A stretch of DNA of 64,000 nt from Laburnicola sp. R22_1 (lineage: Eukaryota > Ascomycota > Dothideomycetes > Pleosporales > Didymosphaeriaceae): contig JACONQ010000018.1 in the NCBI GenBank assembly GCA_014281115.1, positions 1,302,001 to 1,366,000 of the forward strand, given 5' to 3'. The notes under the pieces are model-generated. The model was not told where the DNA came from. It worked only from the letters and a program-made list of their open reading frames with translations, and did not search any database. Positions 32,521-42,863 of this stretch are shown here, piece after piece. Positions within the stretch are counted from its first letter, which is position 1, and each line of letters starts with the position of its first letter. The position numbers were made by a program, and so were the translations under genes.

Positions 32521-33277
32521 TTGTGCAAAAGTCCTGCTCCTAGCAATTGATTGCCCTCGAAAATACGGTGTTGAGGACCCTGGAGCTAAGACGAGCTGAA
32601 GAAGGCTTGGGGTGCAGGTCGGGGAAGATCGATCTATGCACGACCCCGCCCCCGCCTCGTCATGGAACGCCTTGACAGGGGTCGTGCTTCGTGCAAACCG
32701 GGGATCATTCACATCGCAGACGAACGAAATGCAGGTCAGAACCTTCAGCCCAGCAGAATAATACATTTATGCTCCCAATCAACGCATAGAGAATGCTGCA
32801 TGTATTCTCGTAGTTTCGGCGTGGTCGCGCTCGAGCGCCCTTCCTCGTTGACCTCCCCCTCACTTGCCCCGCTTCCGCTTGGATTTCTTCTTCCACCCTG
32901 CCGTCCACAACAAGCTTCAGTAGTTTGCCCACCGCGGAGATATGTATGCATGAGGCCCTAGAACAGCCTCGGGCCCTTGCCGTTGCCACGACGGGTCCGG
33001 TGAGTGCCGTATGCGGAATCAGTATGCACAATGACAGGTGATACATCATCGAAGCATTCGGATATCACTCGGGCATCCCCGCTTCTACGACCAACCCCCA
33101 CTGCTTGTAGCTTTGTGACAGCTATATAACCGCCGGAACTACTCTTGAACCATGGCTTCTCTTCCTCGTCTTGCACTTTCCACTCGATTCGCGCCTCGTG
33201 CAATTGTACCTGTCGCATCGTATTTTGTCCGATCGTCTGCAGCATACACAGTTTCTTGACGATTCCATCCTACCAAG
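32521..33277. promoter_or_regulatory. Divergent promoter of phospholipase D and cyanase
   Basis: This 757-bp region holds the upstream sequences of both genes. No convincing third gene is present. A short frame overlapping the cyanase start (33171-33422) is out of frame with the recognised protein. Confidence 0.5.
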
Positions 33278-33873
33278 ATGGCCAGCCACCCGATTGCTAC
33301 TCTCGATGTGCGTCAGTTTGATCATTATTCAGGACCAAGCTCATCGTCATAGGCATCGCTCATTCCTCGTCTCCCTCCGTCGTCGCCTACCTTGTTTGAG
33401 GCAAAGAAGCAGAAGAACTTGACCTTCGAGGCTATTGCGAAGGAAGTTGGCCGCGAGGAGGTCGCGGTTGCGGCGATATTCTACGGCCAGGCGCAGGCAT
33501 CGCCCGAGGATATCAAGAAGCTTTCACAAGTTTTGGGCATTTCTGCGGAGACGCTTGAATCGCAGCTTCCAGGGTTCCCTGACCGTGGCAGGACAATGGA
33601 CATGCCACCCAAGGAACCATTGATCTATCGTCTGTACGAGATTGTGCAGAACTACGGTTACGCGTATAAGGCTGTGCTGAACGAGAAGTTCGGAGATGGA
33701 ATCATGAGCGCTATCAGCTTCTCTACAAAGGTCGAGAAGGAGACGGATGAGAAGGGCGATTGGGCTGTGATTACGCTGAGGGGCAAATGGTAAGAGTACC
33801 TGTAGTGGAGACTGAATAGAGTCATGGAACCTATGCTGACCAAACAACCAGGTTACCCTACTCGCGTTTCTAG
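33278..33873 (+). CDS. Cyanate hydratase (cyanase)
   Basis: Three exons (33278-33307, 33353-33789, 33852-33873) give 162 residues, the normal cyanase length. The enzyme converts cyanate and bicarbonate to ammonia and carbon dioxide (via carbamate), detoxifying cyanate and freeing nitrogen. The N-terminal helical domain reads [20 protein letters not shown]. The C-terminal catalytic domain has IYRLYEIVQ with the catalytic Arg and Glu, and IMSAISF with the catalytic Ser. The protein ends in RGKWLPYSRF, whose last seven residues come from a 22-nt final exon. Reading through intron 2 would stop right after Trp and lose this conserved tail. Fungal cyanases usually lack a targeting signal, as here. 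Confidence 0.94.
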
Positions 33874-34309
33874 ACGAGTTACACATATAGCAACGTTCTC
33901 AGTGCTTCTCTATGTGAACTTTGTTGTGCTGTTTTTCTGTCATGTCTGATATTTGTGTTTTGATGGGATTCGAGGTTGTAGGGACAAAGCGTGCCTTCCC
34001 GATTCACTCACAGTGAGCGCTACTGCTTCTCTTGTCCACTTTCACTTACTTTACGTCGCCAACCTCTCCCCGCCTTCCGTACATAGATCCCCGTATTTCC
34101 CCGACTCGACAATACAAACAATTTTTAGTCTGATTCGGCGTTTGCCTAGCGGCCTCCCGACGTCCCGACGCCTTCCCACCTTCACTTAACTTTCATAGGA
34201 CTTCCGCCCCAACAAACCGTCAACCACAACAACACCTTTGCAGATTGACACCCAATATATCGACCTCACACAACTTCTGGTGGAACTGCACCACGAACAG
34301 CCAGTCGCG
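33874..34309. other. Intergenic region, cyanase to zinc-finger gene
   Basis: This 436-bp spacer contains the cyanase terminator region and the C-rich upstream region of the next gene. No other feature was seen. Confidence 0.4.
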
Positions 34310-35981
34310 ATGCCTGCCCCACTGGAGCCCGTCAGAGAAATCAAATGCACCTTCGAGGACTGCAGCGCTTCCTTCAAGACCGAGAAAGAGATGAAGCTCC
34401 ACAAGAAGCGCGCCGATGAACACGACTATTGCGGAAGATGTGACGAGGACTTCGACTCGTACGATGAGCTTGCTCGACACAAGATTCTGCGACCGGACAA
34501 GCATAGCATGGCGTGTCGTGTATGCGGCGAGGAGTACAAGTCCACGTCAGGCCTACGTAGCCACATCCAGGCGGTAAGAGCATTCCAAATTTGTTAACCT
34601 CCCTTTTCCACTAACTCTGTTCACTCTTAGGCGCATAAGATCGATCAAAAATTGTCTTGCCTGGGCTGTGGCGAAGACTTCCACCGCGCCTCACTCCTTG
34701 TTGAGCACCTCGAATTTGTGAGTAATCCTCAGTTGTAGGATAAAACATGAGAGATCTTCTCAATGCTAATACACGCTTAGGGATCCTGCGAGGTCATTTC
34801 TGCCGAACAATTCATGGGGCATATCGTTCACAAGAATCTCATCAACGAGCTCCTCAAGGGCGGCGCAGCGTTCAATCGTTTCATGCAAAAGATCTCGAAG
34901 TTCGATGCTACACTGGATTACGATGAGGAAGGAGGTGTCGGGATTGAACATGTGCTAGACGCTGATGATGATAAGGCGAGGGAGGTGGAATACGACGCGC
35001 TCAAGCCGGAGGTCACAAACCAAGGGGTCGCAAGCCAAGAGGTCCCTTACACCGGCCACTATCCTCCTCTCGCGATCCAGAGTAGGTCAGATGCCGGTGC
35101 CTCTGATCTCACACTAGGCCTGCGTAGGATGTCGCTTGCGGGATCAGAATCGGATACGGTCGTAAGTTCGGCCGGCAGCAAGATGGGCCCACCTGTGAGC
35201 GAAGCCTCTACTACGTACGTCTCAATGCCATTTAATGGACTCGACATCGTTAACATCTGTTTAGCCAGCACACGCCATGGACAAGAAATGCGACCAAGGA
35301 ATTGTTCCCGCAGGCCAAGCCCACGCCTCCGGTGAGTGAGTTCACCGTCGAGTCTCACGACGAACAGATGGATAGCCAGCATGGAATCAACATCCTGAAA
35401 ACTCGTTTTTGGGACCCCGAGGACGAGGACTGGAACGCCGAGCGCTTCTACAATGGCGTCATCCAACGTTACTTCTGCCCATTTGTCTGCGAGTGAGTGA
35501 TTGTTTCCACTCACGCGCAACCTAATCCGCACGTTAACATATCTCCAGGCAGAGTTTCGATAACGTTCGACAAATGCGCGAGCACATTAAGGACATCCAC
35601 CGCGTAACCCGCGTAAAGTGCCCCTATTGCCTCAAGTACTTCAAGAGCGTCACAGCACTTATGTGTCACTGCGAATCGCGCGGCAGCAAATGCCAAATCA
35701 ACAAGACGGATGACTTCAATATCTTCCTTGACAAGCTGACGGGGGGCTTCCTCAGCGTGGAAGAGAAGACGCGACCGGATCATCTTCATAACCCCTCTGC
35801 CTGGATCACCAACCAGGAGACAGGCTGTATGGAGAAGTATACACCACCTACTGCTACGTACTTGCAGTACACAGCCTCGAAGCCGGTGGGCTGGAAGGAG
35901 CCAAAGAAGGTCGCTGCTCAGATTGGTGGTGGTGGTACTTCCGGAACGTTCAACTACAAAGGCAAACAGGCAAGGTGGTAG
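34310..35981 (+). CDS. C2H2 zinc-finger protein
   Basis: Five exons (34310-34573, 34631-34717, 34781-35214, 35265-35492, 35549-35981) give 481 residues. The N-terminal third holds four Cys/His finger-like units in tandem (CTFEDCSASFKTEKEMKLH, YCGRCDEDF, ACRVCGEEY, SCLGCGEDF), several with irregular spacing of the last ligands. A linker rich in Asp, Ser and Glu follows. The C-terminal third holds two more fingers (FCPFVCEQSFDNVRQMREH and VKCPYCLKYFKSVTALMCH). This architecture of weak fingers at both ends is common in uncharacterised filamentous-fungal proteins. DNA, RNA or protein binding are all possible. I chose the first ATG of exon 1, since the upstream in-frame extension lacks one. Confidence 0.85.
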
Positions 35982-37489
35982 ACGGCCTGGTACAATCCTG
36001 GACCAAAGTTCGTGTCCTGTCTAAAATTTCAAGGTGAGGAGTTTTCCTGGTACGAGGTTTATGTATCAAAGCTGATTTACTAGTAGTGAAGTGCGGATAG
36101 GATCGTATGGGAGCTTCGGCACGTCAAATAGTAAGCAGAGGATTTCTTATTTGTTTATTGCAGGTCCTCATGCGGGTACAATGCTAGCGGTGGATTAGGA
36201 CGACAAAAATGATTGAGGGACTTGTATGCTTCGATCGAGTGGTATAGTCATTGCCACATGCCAATAGACATATTTTATTCACAAGTGCGCCTTGCATTAT
36301 CAGAAGATGTTGGTGATGCGACGTTTCGGCCAAAAAGGGAATACACGATGGAGCCCGAGCGGGGACAAAAGCCATGGGCCCGACCAGTCCCAGACCTAAT
36401 TCGACCGAAATAAAAGCTCCGAAGGAAGCTCATGCAGGTGCACAAAGGGCCTCGCGCTAACATGGCAGACGAAGGAGGATTTGACATTTTCTTCCGAGGG
36501 CCACAGCCGCTGCGACTTTGCCGTCGGAGTTCGGTTCATGGTGCTGGGCTGGCTGCTTTTGGGTATCCCGAGAGCGCCAAATCTCCGGGCACGCTGTGGG
36601 CGCTGTAGGAGATGCATGGTTGGTTTTTGAGGGAGGATTGGAAAGGGGGTTGAGGTTTTGTGGGGGAATGGGAGAGGTCGGGTGCGGATGGAAGTGGTGG
36701 TGGGTACCAGGGCACGGTTGCTGGAGGACGTCAGCCAGGTTGCGTACGATGCGATGCACATGTACGCTCCGCCACTGGAGTTGCGCCACATGGCTATCGC
36801 TTGCTTCACATGCACATTCACATTTGTACAACACCATGTGCTTCGAAGTCTCGCTCACGAAGATGGCGTGCGGACTGCTCAAACGAGGCAAGCGCATTTT
36901 TGGGTGTGTGATGTGTGAGTGTCCCGGCTTTGTAAAGCTTTGCCAAACGAAGGAGAAAGGTGGATTTTGTCCAAGATGCCGTCACTCAGCATGACGGCGC
37001 CCCGGATTATTTAAAGCATCACGGCAGATGGCTCCGTTTCAGATGGAGGGTTGCCAGGGACGAGGCGCAGGCGACGGCGTGATTGGGTGGGTAGGACAGG
37101 GCCAGGACTGGTCTGGTCCTTGAATGCGTGTGCGCTTTCTCAGCCTCTGATCTTCAGCTCAGCCCTCTCACTTGTGCTCTTGGGACTGCGTATATAGGCT
37201 TCTAGCTCTTCTTCCGCCTGCTGAGGTTCCCGAGACACGCTGCACTGCCTTGTCCTGTCCTTGTGTCCGCTCTTGGACAACAGCCATCCACCCTGGCAGC
37301 GAGCGACAAACACGAACCCCGACCCGCGCTTTCTTGCTCTCCACGCCCACTCCACTTCCTCCCCACCACTCGCTCATCCAAACGCCTATTGTAGGCCCGT
37401 TATCAACCTCGGTGCTGCCTCTGCATCGAATTCTGCATCCACCCTGCTTCTCGTAACGAGCGCCGTCTGCACCGGCCCTCGTCGCCGCC
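35982..37489. other. 1.5-kb intergenic region upstream of rhomboid gene
   Basis: Short frames exist on both strands (around 36396-36994) but show no family features and overlap each other. The last 300 bp are C-rich and probably the promoter and leader of the rhomboid gene. I see no RNA gene. Confidence 0.4.
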
Positions 37490-39241
37490 ATGGCCGCCAA
37501 CGACTACTTCTCGTCGTTCAACGCCGGAAACAACAACCCAGCCGCCTCACGCCCTCAACCTCCCCAGCACACACCCTCCACACACTCTATATCACCCGTC
37601 TCATCGCCATTTGACGACACGAACCGCTACGACTACTCATCCACGGCGCACCTCGCACACACCCAGACGCCATCGTCGTCAGTGTACGACACGTCGTACC
37701 ACGGCGCGCAGCAGCCGGAGGCGCATCCGTACAACAGTCGGTACGATTCGCCGCCCTCGCCGGGCCATCCGGATCCCTTCGCCGACCAGAATGCCATTCC
37801 GCTGCAGCAGCACGGCAAGAGTGGGGAAGGGCATGACCCGTCGGGCGTGTACGGCATGGACCCAGAGGGGAGGCGTCCGCGCGAGAAGAGGCGGAAGAAG
37901 AAGGGGTGGTTCAGTGGGAGGGTGACGTGGATGGTGTATATTTTGACGGCGGTACAGGTTGGTGTTTTTATAGGGGAGATTATCAGGAATGGTACGCACA
38001 ACTCTCGGCTTCGAAGCAGACTTGCTGTGAGAAGGCTTGCGAGTAGTTCCGAGATCGACGTTGGGTCATGATTGCTAACGAATACTGCAGGTGTTTTAAC
38101 AGGTCAACCCATCCAGACGAAACCCTTCAACCCCATGATCGGTCCCTCGCCCTACGTCCTCATTAATATGGGCGCCCGTTATCAGCCCTGCATGCACTAC
38201 GTCAAAAGCGTGCTCGATTCGCACATCACACAATGGCCCTGTCCCAACACTCGCAACGAAGATAACGTCAAAGCTACTTGTACCCTGTCCGAGCTCTGTG
38301 GAATGGGCGGCGTTCCGGAACAAGATCCCGATCTCACTTGGGATAACCGCGGAACGAAGGAAAATCTCGAGCCAAATCAGTGGTGGCGCTTTATCACGCC
38401 GATCTTCCTGCACGCCGGACTGATTCACATTGGCTTCAACATGCTCTTACAACTGACACTGGGCCGCGATATGGAGAAGGAAATAGGACCCCTTCGCTTC
38501 TTGCTCGTGTACTTCAGCTCGGGCATCTTCGGCTTCGTGCTCGGCGGCAACTATGCAGCTGAAGGAATTGCCTCGGTCGGCGCATCCGGCTCCCTCTTCG
38601 GTATCCTCGCTCTCGTCCTACTAGATTTGCTGTACAACTGGTCCTCGCGCCGTTCCCCCGTCAAAGACCTCCTCTTTCTCCTCCTCGACATCGCCATCTC
38701 CTTCGTCCTTGGCCTTCTCCCAGGTCTCGACAACTTCTCGCATATCGGCGGTTTCCTCATGGGTTTCGTGCTTGGCATCTGCATTCTGCACTCCCCACAG
38801 GCGCTCCGTGAGCGCATCGGCGTCGACGAGCCACCGTATGCTACCGTCGACTCGGCGCCCGACGCCGCGCCTGGAATCCAGAAGTTCGTAAAGCAGCCTG
38901 TGGGCTTCTTCAAGGGACGCAAGCCCTTCTGGTGGGCGTGGTGGCTAGTCCGCGCTGCGCTGCTAGTCGTCATCTTCGTCGGGTTTATCCTGTTAATCAG
39001 GAACTTTTATGAGTGGCGCAATGGCTGCTCATGGTGTCATCATTTGACTTGCTTGGTACGTTGTGTCTTCCCAATTCCCCCGAGGTGGAAAGTGTTTGTT
39101 TGCAGGTTACTGACAGGTTTCGCATAGCCGATCAAGACGGGTAATACCACTTGGTGCGATATTGGTAACATCCAGGCGACTACTACACCGGCGGACCCGG
39201 TCCCCGCGGCGACGCCTCCGCCTGCTGTTCGCCTGTTTTGA
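37490..39241 (+). CDS. Rhomboid family intramembrane serine protease
   Basis: Three exons (37490-37991, 38091-39055, 39128-39241) give 526 residues. The first 140 residues are cytosolic, Pro/Ser/His-rich, and end in a basic stretch (REKRRKKKGW) before the first membrane segment (VTWMVYILTAVQVGVFIGEI). The rhomboid core has WWRFITPIFLHAGLIHIGFN, the catalytic Ser in GASGSLFG (near residue 333) and the partner His in SHIGGF (near 384). A seventh hydrophobic segment (AALLVVIFVGFILLI) precedes a Cys-rich luminal tail. The protease cleaves membrane proteins within the bilayer. Length and disordered N-terminus resemble the large fungal rhomboid (RbdA-like) rather than the short SREBP-processing Rbd2. 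Confidence 0.9.
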
Positions 39242-39890
39242 GCTGCTTTATGATCGTCCGCAACGACGTCGAGGCGTGGAGATGGAATTGGAGTTTTGCA
39301 GTTCGTTGATATGGTAGCTGGGTTGTGTAGTGCGTGTGATGGGGATACCACTTTTTCTTTTCGTATTGGACTTCTCGTCTTTGAGGAGACGGCTTTTCTT
39401 GGCGTTTTTTTGTCTTGCTTGGACTTGGTATAATAGAAGGATTGGGACTGGATGGAGATTGGATAGTAAGTCGTTATGTGTAATGCAGGCATGCTATGGG
39501 CTCTGCAAAGCAAAAGGAAAAGAATGAATGAAAGAAAGACAGAAAGAAAGGGGTAATAGGCAGCACGAGGTTCACTCTGGTGTACGCAGATATTCCTAAT
39601 ATACCCCAACGCTCTCTCCCTCTCCCTCTCTCTGCCTATCCCTGTCCCGATCCCTCTTGTTTGAATATTATATGCGCGCGTCTTGGGTGGTTTCATCGAC
39701 TCCCCTCCATGCAGCGGAGCAGTTTTCGGGCTTCTCACGTCCATATCACCTTTCTCGCCTCCTGTCTCACGTCTCAAAATAAAAAATAAAAAAGAACACT
39801 TTGACAAACGTAGACACATTAATCAAACCACCACACCACACCATCCTATATACACACCTCCCCCTCCACCCCCTCCCTCCCTCTCCCCAC
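39242..39890. other. Convergent 3' regions, rhomboid and DSC1
   Basis: This 649-bp spacer lies between two converging genes and contains both polyadenylation regions. It holds purine runs (AAAGAAAGACAGAAAGAAAG near 39530) and a TCTC-rich microsatellite (near 39610). No gene was found. Confidence 0.4.
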
Positions 39891-42540
39891 TCACAAAGGC
39901 GGCAACACCTCCCTACAGTTCGGACACTGCAGCCGATACCGCATCCACCCCTCCAAGCACCCCGTATGAAAAATATGCCGACAAGGCGTAACCATATACG
40001 CCCTCCGCTGCAACGTGAGACCGCCCAAGCCCTGGACATCAGCCGCGCCCCTGTCGGCAGGGATAACGGGAACTTCGATGTCAGCAGCGCAGATGCTACA
40101 GTCGAAGATTTTTTTGCCTTTGGATTTGGATTCGGTGGGCTGGAGGGAGGGTTGGGTGTGGGGTTCAGTGGCAGACGAGGAAGCAGGGGAGGAGGAGTCG
40201 TTGGTGGGTGGAGCAGTGGAGGAGGACGAGGAGCCGATGGGCATGGTGGCGCCTTCTTCGTCTTCGCGGAGGATGGGGTGGTAGTCGTAGGCTGGGGGTG
40301 CCCAGCCTTCGCGGATGAAGAAGCGGGGGCCGAGAACGTCTTGGGAGGCAAGGACGACGATTTGCAGCCAGAGCCAGGTGGCTAGCACCGCTAGCGCAGG
40401 CAGATGCGGCCGGGAGAACAGTACGTTGCGCTCCACGGCGTAAAAGTACGCAATGGGGACGAGGCGGACGGCGCTTTGGCCCAGGACGAAATCCCAACGC
40501 AGGGCTTTGCGGCAGTTGCGCATGATGTTGCGGTGGATCTGGGGCGTCCAGAAGGAGAGGTAGACGAAGCAGAGGGTGTTGAAATAGAAGGCGCGGGCTG
40601 TGGAGCGCATGGCTGTGAATTGGAGGGTGATGAAGAAGAGGACGATGAGGAGGAAGCCGTAGCGGCTGTACAAGGCGCCCAGTTCGGCGCCGGCTGGGCT
40701 GGTAGGCTGAGTTGTAGTGGTAGTATTAGGGGTTACGCCCTCGGTAACATCATCTTGATCTGAAGGGACGATGATAGGAGGAGATGGCTGCGGGCGAGCG
40801 GCTGTTGCAGGTAGAGGGAGGGTGTCGCTCTGAACAGGAGGCGGGCGAGATGGAGGATTCGGTGTCGATGGAGGCTGTGGGCTAGGCGGCGTTGGGGTCG
40901 ATGATTGCTGTCGATCTTGGCGCATTTGTTCTGTGACTTGGACGGTCCAGATGTCCATCAGGAACCGTAGCTCCAATATAACGGAGAACAATGCCAGGAA
41001 CGCAATCGTGTATAGAGCCAACTGAGAGGTGCCAAGGAACAGATGCATGAAGATGAGGGCGAAGAACATGAAGCCGTCTCCTAGAGCCATCATAGCGATG
41101 GTGTAGAAACTGATGCGGTTGCGTGTAGACGGTGTTGCAGCCTCCTTCGCCTGCTTGATGAGGAACATGAGCTGGAAAGCTAGCGTGATCGCAAAAGCGA
41201 GAATGCTTTGCTTAGCCTCATCGTTGTACTCTTCAGTCTTTGACCCTAGGAGGTGCGTAGCTTCCGACGGTGGGAAGTCCGGTGGTCCTTTCGACTCAAT
41301 GACAAACCCGCAATCGGGAGAGAAGCCAACCATGGACATGGCCATCTGTGAATGAGGAGGTAAATGTGCCCCGGTAGGAAATCGAAGCTCATGTTCCAGC
41401 CAGTCCAAATCAGGTTGCGCAGTGAGCGGTTGTTGCTGCTGTTTGACTTGAAATTGAAGAGGAGCCTCCTGGAGGTATAGTACAAATTCGCAGTGATGCG
41501 CACTCATAGTACCCTCGGCTGCGCCTTCTGCAGCGGATGACCAAGGGTTCCACAGGGGAAATGCTCTTCCCAGCTGCCGCTCTATCGTCTCATATATCGT
41601 CCGGTTGAGGAGTCCTTGGGCGCTCGAGTAGAGATGCGACGAAAGTTGCAAGTGCGGGAGCGCAAAGATACCAGCGAACCTGCACTCGTTAGCCAAAGAA
41701 ACCATGCGACGGACTGATGCATGTCTACCTTTCGCTGGTTGTAGCCAGCACGGCGCCCCCAGACGCTGGATAGTGGACACCATGGAGATTGAGCTCCCAC
41801 CAGTTGCCTCCCCAGCTATTTGCGTCTCCAATGACCACCTTTGCCTTGAGTTCGCTGATTGTCCGGTTTTCATCCGTCCACTGCCTGCCGTCAAGCTCCT
41901 CGAGGTGCAACCTGACCGTACCATGAGTCCCCGTGAGATTTCTATCGAACTCGGCGAGCAAAGCCCACTCAGGTATCTCCGCTGAGCTATTCAAGATATC
42001 AACCGGATGCTGCACGCGACTCAATGGCGAGCGCACCCATTCACCCTGCACGAATCCCGAAACGTTCCTGTACACCATCTCTTTGGTGCCCTCGTCGTTC
42101 TTGCCATCTAGCCAGCCCTGCGCGCTCTCTCCCAGGACTCCGCGCATCCTCTCTCTAGCCCTACTCTTCACATCTCCCAGCGTCTCCCACGCAAACGCAT
42201 CCTTCTTCCTCAGCCCCGTAATATTCAGCCACTTATCCGTCGGCGCATCGAAATCGCCATATTGCGTTCGGTTCAGGACCTCCAGCTGGTCCCATTCGCG
42301 TTCAATAATCTCGTCGTACCGGGATCGTGTGTTGAAGCCTGGGCTCTGCGGCTCGGGGGAGTTGAGTAGGAGGAGCAGGACAATGAAGAACACGAACTGG
42401 CGCGGATCCCGGCGATATTCCATCAAGGTGGTCGTGGATTTGCGCAAGCCATCGAGGGGCGAAGTGAGCGTGGTGGTGCGTGGAGGAGACGGGATGACGT
42501 TCGGGGGTCCGCATTCGCCTTCACTGGTAAAGCTTGGCAT
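39891..42540 (-). CDS. dsc1: DSC E3 ubiquitin ligase complex subunit 1
   Basis: Two exons (42540-41729, 41679-39891) give 866 residues. A short cytosolic start leads into one membrane anchor (FVFFIVLLLLLNS). A luminal domain of about 300 residues with N-glycosylation sequons follows, then several membrane helices, a Pro/Thr-rich loop, more helices, and a C-terminal RING-H2 finger (CSICAADIEVPV ... CRHIFHTGCLEGW ... CPNCREVLPPL). This is the layout of Tul1/Dsc1, the Golgi ubiquitin ligase that marks membrane proteins for degradation and, in fission yeast and Aspergillus, supports cleavage of SREBP sterol regulators under low oxygen. The second zinc-ligand loop contains a longer than usual insertion. 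Confidence 0.9.
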
Positions 42541-42863
42541 TGCCTCCAGGGCGCTACGCCGCTACCAGCATGCTAGGTAAGTCCGACCTGCATTTGTATT
42601 ATATAACCTGGGGTAACGCGCCAAAAGCATAAAAATCTACAGTCTTTGACTGTTTGTCATTCAAGCAAAGGATCGGGCCATAACGATTGACATTTCTACA
42701 TAAGGGCAAGAGGGGTATTGATTAAGCATATATACAGACCACGATGCCGACCACGATGCCGACCATCCAAACGCCTGTCCCTAACGATCTGTTGATATCC
42801 CTGACAACTTCCCGTACAGTGCGTTACCACACTGACTAATTGTACTATGGTTGCGATCAGCAC
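42541..42863. other. Spacer between DSC1 and mitofusin genes
   Basis: This 323-bp region holds the DSC1 upstream region and the mitofusin 3' end. A 12-bp unit GACCACGATGCC is repeated in tandem at 42737-42760 with a partial third copy. A stretch near 42800-42845 resembles part of a tRNA, but lacks a T-arm, so I do not call it. Confidence 0.4.

Noticed and set aside
36396..36994. Open frames on both strands upstream of the rhomboid gene
   Set aside because: They overlap each other and contain His/Pro or Trp/Cys-rich random-looking sequence with no conserved motif.
39040..39819. 259-codon minus frame between rhomboid and DSC1
   Set aside because: It covers the rhomboid last exon in antisense and its 3' region; no domain is present.
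42780..42845. tRNA-like D-arm sequence (minus strand)
   Set aside because: A partial resemblance (TTAGTCAGTGTGGTAACGC) exists, but no T-arm with GTTCRA and no closing acceptor stem could be found.
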